DNA from: Bacteroidota bacterium
Lineage (GTDB): Bacteria > Bacteroidota > Bacteroidia > Bacteroidales > VadinHA17
Assembly: GCA_029547705.1 (NCBI GenBank)
Contig: JAKPOU010000053.1
Location: forward strand, 1 to 41,954
DNA length: 41,954 bases
Direction of reading: 5' to 3'
The notes beneath the pieces were generated by a model that was given only the letters and a program-made list of their open reading frames with translations, was not told the origin of the DNA and searched no databases. Within the stretch, counting starts at the first letter, position 1. Each line of letters begins with the position of its first letter. The position numbers and the translations under genes are program-made. Positions 36,177 to 41,954 of the stretch are shown here, in pieces.

Positions 36177-37028
36177 ATGGAAAGCAAAGCAATAAATAAT
36201 CGTTACGATTTTGTGTTTTTATTTGATGTTAAAGACGGAAATCCCAATGGTGATCCCGATCAGGCCAATTTGCCGAGGGTTGACGCTGAAAATCAGGAAG
36301 GTTTGGTTACTGATGTATGTATTAAAAGGAAAGTGAGAAACTATGTACAATTAAAACACGAGCTAAAATCGCCTTATGATATTTTTATACGACAAGGTAA
36401 TGTTTTAGCGAAAATTATTGACGAAATAAAAAAGGATCAGAATAAAAATGTTGACAGAGCACAAAAGAAGTTAAATGAGTTATATTTCGATATTAGAACC
36501 TTTGGAGGTGTTTTAAGTGTTGGCAAAGAAGGTGGTGCTGGTACAGTCCGTGGCCCGGTTCAATTTACATTTTCACGTTCAGCAGACAGGGTTTATCAAG
36601 CTGAACATTCTATAACTCGTTTATGTGTAACAACTGAAGAAGAAGCTAAAAAGCAAGAAACTCGTGAACACGCATCAACATTTGGTCGTAAATCAACCGT
36701 GCCTTATGCACTCTTTCGCATGCATGGTTTTATTTCAGCTGTAGATGCACAGAAGACTGGCTTCTCGGATTGTGACCTGGACTTATTATGGGAAGCATTA
36801 TTAAATGCTTTTGAACATGACCGCGCAGCTGCACGTGGAGAAATGAATCCGAGAAGATTAATCATTTTTAAACATGATAACCATCTGGGTTCTGCGCGCT
36901 CAGGTGAACTGTTTGAAAAAGTACAAATAACAAAAAATAATAATCTTCCCCGTTCATGGGATGACTATTCAGTAAAAATTGATGATACAAACCTTCCTAA
37001 GGGAGTGAATCTAATGAAACTCCTCTAA
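36177..37028 (+). CDS. cas7: Cas7, backbone subunit of the type I-C complex
   Basis: Backbone subunit (Csd2) that binds along the crRNA spacer in several copies; 283 residues. The family signature FDVKDGNPNGDPDQANLPRVD lies at about 15-35, TFGGVLS around 105, and GTVRGPVQFTFSRSADRV follows. Length is normal and no truncation is seen. A weak GGAGG lies upstream of the start at 36177 within the end of cas8c. Confidence 0.95.
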   Translation: MESKAINNRYDFVFLFDVKDGNPNGDPDQANLPRVDAENQEGLVTDVCIKRKVRNYVQLKHELKSPYDIFIRQGNVLAKIIDEIKKDQNKNVDRAQKKLNELYFDIRTFGGVLSVGKEGGAGTVRGPVQFTFSRSADRVYQAEHSITRLCVTTEEEAKKQETREHASTFGRKSTVPYALFRMHGFISAVDAQKTGFSDCDLDLLWEALLNAFEHDRAAARGEMNPRRLIIFKHDNHLGSARSGELFEKVQITKNNNLPRSWDDYSVKIDDTNLPKGVNLMKLL

Positions 37029-37045
37029 AAATATCTGCGTGATCC

Positions 37046-38098
37046 ATGAAAGAATCTGGGATTCAAAAAGAATATATTCAATGGATTAAGGAACTTAAGA
37101 TTAAAATAAAAGCTGCCAGAACGAAGGCTGTTCTTTCAATAAATTCTCAGCTTATTGAACTTTATTGGGAATTAGGTAAAGAAATCTTTGAAAAACAGAA
37201 AGTTTCTTCATGGGGAAGCAATTTTATTGAACGGACCGCTTCTGAACTAAATAGGGAATTTCCTGAAATGAAAGGATTTTCAAGACGTAATCTCTATGCC
37301 ATAGTACAGTGGTATAAATTTTATTCTTCTCATTATGAATTTGTGCCACAACCTGTGGCACAAATTCCCTGGGGGCATAATAGGCTTATTATAAGTAAAA
37401 TACATAATATTGAAGAAGCATTGTTCTATGCCTCTGAAACTGTTAAGACTGGATGGGAAAGAGGTGTGCTTGAAATTCAGATTGAGAATAAATTATACCA
37501 AAAAGCGGGTAAATCAGTCCATAATTTTAATAATACCTTACCAATCGAAAGATCGCAGATCGTATCTCAGACTTTTAAGGATCCGTATAATTTTGACTTT
37601 CTGGGTTTGCATGATGAATCTGTTGAAAGAGATATTGAGTATAGACTTACTCATAATATTACAGAATTCCTGATTGAACTTGGGAAAGGTTTTGCTTTTG
37701 TCGGACGGCAGTTTAAGATAGAAATAGGCAGTAATGAGTATTTTATTGATATGCTTTTCTATCATCTGGAATTAAGATGCTTTATTGTTGTGGAATTAAA
37801 AGCAGGGAAATTTAAACCTGAATATGCCGGTAAGCTCAATTTTTATCTTTCAGCTGTAGATAGTCAACTGAAAAAAGCTGAAGACAATCCAAGCATAGGA
37901 ATATTACTTTGTCGCAAAAAAAATAAAATAGAAGCTGAATATGCTCTACGTGATATCAATAAGCCAATAGGTATCAGTGAATTCAAATTAACAGATATAA
38001 TACCGGAAGATATTAAGGCAAGTTTACCCTCCATTGAAGAGATAGAAAATGAAGTTAATGAAAGAACTGAAAGGTATTTTATAGAAAACCGAAATTAA
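37046..38098 (+). CDS. DUF1016/YhcG-family PD-(D/E)XK nuclease inserted in the cas operon
   Basis: 350 residues. The N-terminal DUF1016 domain (about 10-155) has WELGKEIFEKQ, FSRRNLYAIVQWYKFY and the family motif IPWGHNRLII (107-116). The C-terminal domain carries a PD-(D/E)XK core: D235 (YFIDMLFYH) and E250-x-K252 (VVELKAGKF), so catalytic residues are intact. Family knowledge: such proteins are predicted DNA nucleases, widespread in accessory and defence regions, and not core parts of type I-C. Here it lies 17 bp after cas7 and 9 bp before cas4, on the same strand and equally AT-rich, so it should share the cas transcript. Its role may be in defence, spacer acquisition or none. Confidence 0.93.
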   Translation: MKESGIQKEYIQWIKELKIKIKAARTKAVLSINSQLIELYWELGKEIFEKQKVSSWGSNFIERTASELNREFPEMKGFSRRNLYAIVQWYKFYSSHYEFVPQPVAQIPWGHNRLIISKIHNIEEALFYASETVKTGWERGVLEIQIENKLYQKAGKSVHNFNNTLPIERSQIVSQTFKDPYNFDFLGLHDESVERDIEYRLTHNITEFLIELGKGFAFVGRQFKIEIGSNEYFIDMLFYHLELRCFIVVELKAGKFKPEYAGKLNFYLSAVDSQLKKAEDNPSIGILLCRKKNKIEAEYALRDINKPIGISEFKLTDIIPEDIKASLPSIEEIENEVNERTERYFIENRN

Positions 38099-38107
38099 TA
38101 TAATGCA

Positions 38108-38788
38108 ATGTCTGAGTTTGATGATGATTCACTTCTTATGCTTTCAGGAATACAACACATTGCTTTTTGCGAAAGGCAATGGGCTTTGATACATCTGGAA
38201 CAGCAATGGAATGAGAATGTTTTAACTGTTGAAGGTCATCATTTACATGAGCATTGTGATGATCCTTATGCTGATAAATCAAGAAGAGATTTACTTATTA
38301 TGAGGTCGGTTCCATTAGTAACCAGGCGACTTGGTTTAAGTGGCAGAGCAGATGTGGTTGAGTTGTATCGGGTTAAGGAAGAAAAAACCGAATGTTCAAT
38401 ATCACTTGAATCTGAAAAGGGCTGGTGGAATGTTGTCCCGGTTGAATATAAAAGAGGCAGGCCAAAACCAGATGAATGTGATGAAGTACAGCTTTGCGCC
38501 CAAAACTATGCTCTGGAAGAAGCAAACAATATTCATATTTCCAGAGGTTATCTTTATTATGGAGAAACACGGCACAGACATGAGGTCATTTTCTCAGTTC
38601 CATTACGCCAAAAAACAGAAGAACTTGCATTACGAATGCATGAATTGTTTAAACTGGGAATGACACCGGCTCCTGTCTATAAACGAAGCTGTAAAACATG
38701 CTCTTTATTTAATTTGTGTTTGCCGGGAATAAAATCAGCTTATCAGGATGTCAATGTTTACATTGAAAGAAATCTGGATATTCCATAA
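38108..38788 (+). CDS. cas4: Cas4, iron-sulfur exonuclease of the adaptation module
   Basis: PD-(D/E)XK exonuclease with a 4Fe-4S cluster; it trims prespacers and helps to select those next to a PAM. 226 residues. Cluster cysteines are C21 (near FCERQW) and C195, C198, C204 (CKTCSLFNLC). The nuclease core shows D82 (GRADVVEL) and E113-x-K115 (VPVEYKRG). Normal type I-C gene order places it before cas1, as here. It is 9 bp after the DUF1016 gene. Confidence 0.95.
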   Translation: MSEFDDDSLLMLSGIQHIAFCERQWALIHLEQQWNENVLTVEGHHLHEHCDDPYADKSRRDLLIMRSVPLVTRRLGLSGRADVVELYRVKEEKTECSISLESEKGWWNVVPVEYKRGRPKPDECDEVQLCAQNYALEEANNIHISRGYLYYGETRHRHEVIFSVPLRQKTEELALRMHELFKLGMTPAPVYKRSCKTCSLFNLCLPGIKSAYQDVNVYIERNLDIP

Positions 38789-38809
38789 GATTGATATTAA
38801 AGAAATTAA

Positions 38810-39841
38810 ATGAGAAAATTACTTAATACTTTATTTGTTACAACCCCTGAATCGTATCTTTCAAAAGATGGACAAAACGTTGTTGTATCTGTAAAAAGCG
38901 AAGAGAAATTCCGTATTCCTATTCATAACATCGAAGGTATTGTATGCTTTGGTTATATGGGTGCCAGCCCTGCATTAGTAAGTTTATGCGCTGAGCATCA
39001 TGTTGGTCTTTCATTTGCGTCTGAAAGCGGTTGGTTCCTCGGGCGTTTTACAGGCAGGGTTAATGGTAATGTTTTGCTTAGAAGAAAGCAATACAGGATG
39101 GCAGATAACGAAGATGAGTCTTTAAGAATAGCAAAAATTATAGTCTCAGGTAAACTGGCTAATTGTCGTAATGTACTGAAACGTGCTATTCGTGACCATT
39201 CTGAAGTAGTCAATATAACGGCAATGGAAGAAGTTGTTTCCCTTCTCAACAAAAATTTGCGAAGCGTAAGAATGACTATTAATCCAAATGAACTCAGAGG
39301 ATATGAAGGTGATGGCGCAACATTATATTTTTCTGTTTTTGATCAGATGATCCTTCATCAGAAAGAACATTTCTTTTTCAGGAAGCGATCACGCAGGCCA
39401 CCTCTTGATAATGTAAATGCATTATTGTCATTTGTTTACGTCCTCCTTATGCATGAAATAACGACTGCATTAGAAGCTGTGGGACTGGATCCGTATGTTG
39501 GTTTTTTACATCGTGACAGACCTGGACGTCAAAGTTTTGCTCTTGATTTAATGGAAGAATTCAGACCTTATCTTGCTGATCGTCTTGTGTTGTCGCTTAT
39601 AAACCGAAAACAGGTTAATCACAGTGGATTTATAAATCGAGAACCATCAGGTGTTCTTATGACTGATAATACAAGAAAAGAAGTGATACAGGCATGGCAG
39701 AAAAGAAAACAAGAAACAATTGTACATCCTTTTCTGAATGAAAAAATTCAGATAGGTCTTTTACCTTATGCACAAGCCCTTCTTTTTGCCCGGTTTTTGC
39801 GGGGTGATCTTGAGAATTACCCGGTATTTATCATGAAGTAG
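38810..39841 (+). CDS. cas1: Cas1, spacer integrase
   Basis: Metal-dependent integrase that inserts new spacers at the leader end, in complex with Cas2; 343 residues, type I-C branch. The catalytic triad region is conserved: E166 in GYEGDGAT, H234 in GFLHRDRPGR, and D246 in ALDLMEEFRP. The N-terminal beta domain is complete. It starts 21 bp after cas4. Confidence 0.96.
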   Translation: MRKLLNTLFVTTPESYLSKDGQNVVVSVKSEEKFRIPIHNIEGIVCFGYMGASPALVSLCAEHHVGLSFASESGWFLGRFTGRVNGNVLLRRKQYRMADNEDESLRIAKIIVSGKLANCRNVLKRAIRDHSEVVNITAMEEVVSLLNKNLRSVRMTINPNELRGYEGDGATLYFSVFDQMILHQKEHFFFRKRSRRPPLDNVNALLSFVYVLLMHEITTALEAVGLDPYVGFLHRDRPGRQSFALDLMEEFRPYLADRLVLSLINRKQVNHSGFINREPSGVLMTDNTRKEVIQAWQKRKQETIVHPFLNEKIQIGLLPYAQALLFARFLRGDLENYPVFIMK

Positions 39842-39848
39842 AAATATT

Positions 39849-40142
39849 ATGATGGTTCTGATAACATACGATGTTAATACAGTTTCTGACGATGGATATA
39901 AGAGACTGAGACGAGTTGCAAAGCTATGTGAAAACCATGGACAGCGGGTTCAACATTCAACATTTGAATGTATTCTTGAACCAGCAATGTTAACAGCTTT
40001 GAAATTCAAGCTGGAAGCAGTAATTGACAAAAAGAAAGATAGCTTGCGATTTTACAATCTCGGGTCTAATTGGAATCGGAAAGTTGAACATATAGGAGCC
40101 AAGCCATCTATTAACTTTGAAGAGGATACTTTATTGATTTAA
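39849..40142 (+). CDS. cas2: Cas2, adaptation complex subunit
   Basis: Small dimeric ferredoxin-fold protein of 97 residues that bridges two Cas1 dimers. The conserved aspartate is in LITYDVN (D8), and RRVAKLCENHGQRVQHSTFEC matches the type I-C branch. Double ATG at 39849/39852. Its stop codon overlaps by two bases the left arm of the 12-bp leader inverted repeat at 40141-40152. Confidence 0.96.
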   Translation: MMVLITYDVNTVSDDGYKRLRRVAKLCENHGQRVQHSTFECILEPAMLTALKFKLEAVIDKKKDSLRFYNLGSNWNRKVEHIGAKPSINFEEDTLLI

Positions 40143-40266
40143 TCTGCGAACCTGAAGCGGACATCAAACTGGCGGAGTAACCGCAATTATTGATTTACAA
40201 CTATTTATTTAAAGAATGATATAATTCTGTCAATAAAAAGCACTTTAATTGATTGGTTCGCAGATT
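40141..40266. repeat. 12-bp inverted repeat with arms 102 bp apart in the leader
   Basis: AATCTGCGAACC at 40141-40152 and GGTTCGCAGATT at 40255-40266 are exact reverse complements. Neither flanking base on either side extends the pairing. Confidence 0.85.
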
Positions 40267-40309
40267 TGTCCTTGTAATGACCATATAATGAATTGGTTAT
40301 ATTTATACA
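40143..40309 (+). promoter_or_regulatory. CRISPR leader
   Basis: The 167-bp gap between cas2 and the first repeat. It is AT-rich towards the array (TATAATGAATTGG, TATATTTATACAG) and should hold the array promoter and the integration-anchoring sites. A TATATTTA at 40298-40305 resembles the Bacteroidota -7 element but is too close to the repeat to be certain. Most of a perfect 12-bp inverted repeat with widely spaced arms (40141-40152, 40255-40266) lies in it. Confidence 0.7.
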
Positions 40310-41934
<1,625 letters not shown>

Positions 41935-41954
41935 AAATGATGCCGGTTGGGATT

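Overview
The window looks like a chromosomal segment of a Bacteroidota bacterium, probably Bacteroidales or Marinilabiliales-like (inference). Several genes are preceded by the Bacteroidota -7 promoter motif TAnnTTTG, and clear Shine-Dalgarno sites are almost absent. Secreted proteins carry Sec or lipoprotein signals typical of the phylum. The order thrS-infC-rpmI-rplT, the long signal peptidase I and the small ECF sigma/anti-sigma/DUF4097 operon also fit. No rRNA or tRNA gene was recognised.

Layout. 1-535: the start of an IS1595-type transposase running off the left edge, and one doubtful small ORF. 536-9126: a SWIM/SNF2 helicase and a ZupT-type metal transporter on the minus strand; then, on the plus strand, a DUF5063 protein overlapping a DEDDy exonuclease, an RlmI-like rRNA methyltransferase and Tex. 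9310-20277: two M28 peptidases, MutS2, a sialidase-fold secreted protein, a cupin, and an ECF sigma/putative anti-sigma/DUF4097 operon. 20338-26821: RocD, TrmD, a YkgJ-type cysteine protein, a YtcJ-like amidohydrolase, DapB and LepB. 26875-30375: the translation cluster thrS-infC-rpmI-rplT, where infC appears to start at ATA behind a strong AGGAGG. 30585-31334: a PKD-domain lipoprotein closed by a terminator.

31484-41954: a complete type I-C CRISPR-Cas locus, all on the plus strand and visibly more AT-rich than its neighbours: cas3, cas5, cas8c, cas7, then a DUF1016/YhcG-family PD-(D/E)XK nuclease with an intact catalytic core, then cas4, cas1, cas2, a 167-bp leader and an array of 25 repeats of 32 bp with 24 spacers. 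Cas5/Cas8c/Cas7 should form the crRNA surveillance complex, Cas3 degrade DNA, and Cas4/Cas1/Cas2 acquire spacers. The extra nuclease sits exactly at the boundary of the interference and adaptation modules with operon-like spacing. It is the best candidate here for an undescribed system component.

A second theme is short imperfect tandem repeats (periods about 12 to 32 bp) in many intergenic gaps, including two that duplicate the stop-codon region of a gene. The leader holds a perfect 12-bp inverted repeat whose arms are 102 bp apart, and the cas3 upstream region holds a perfect 12-bp palindrome.
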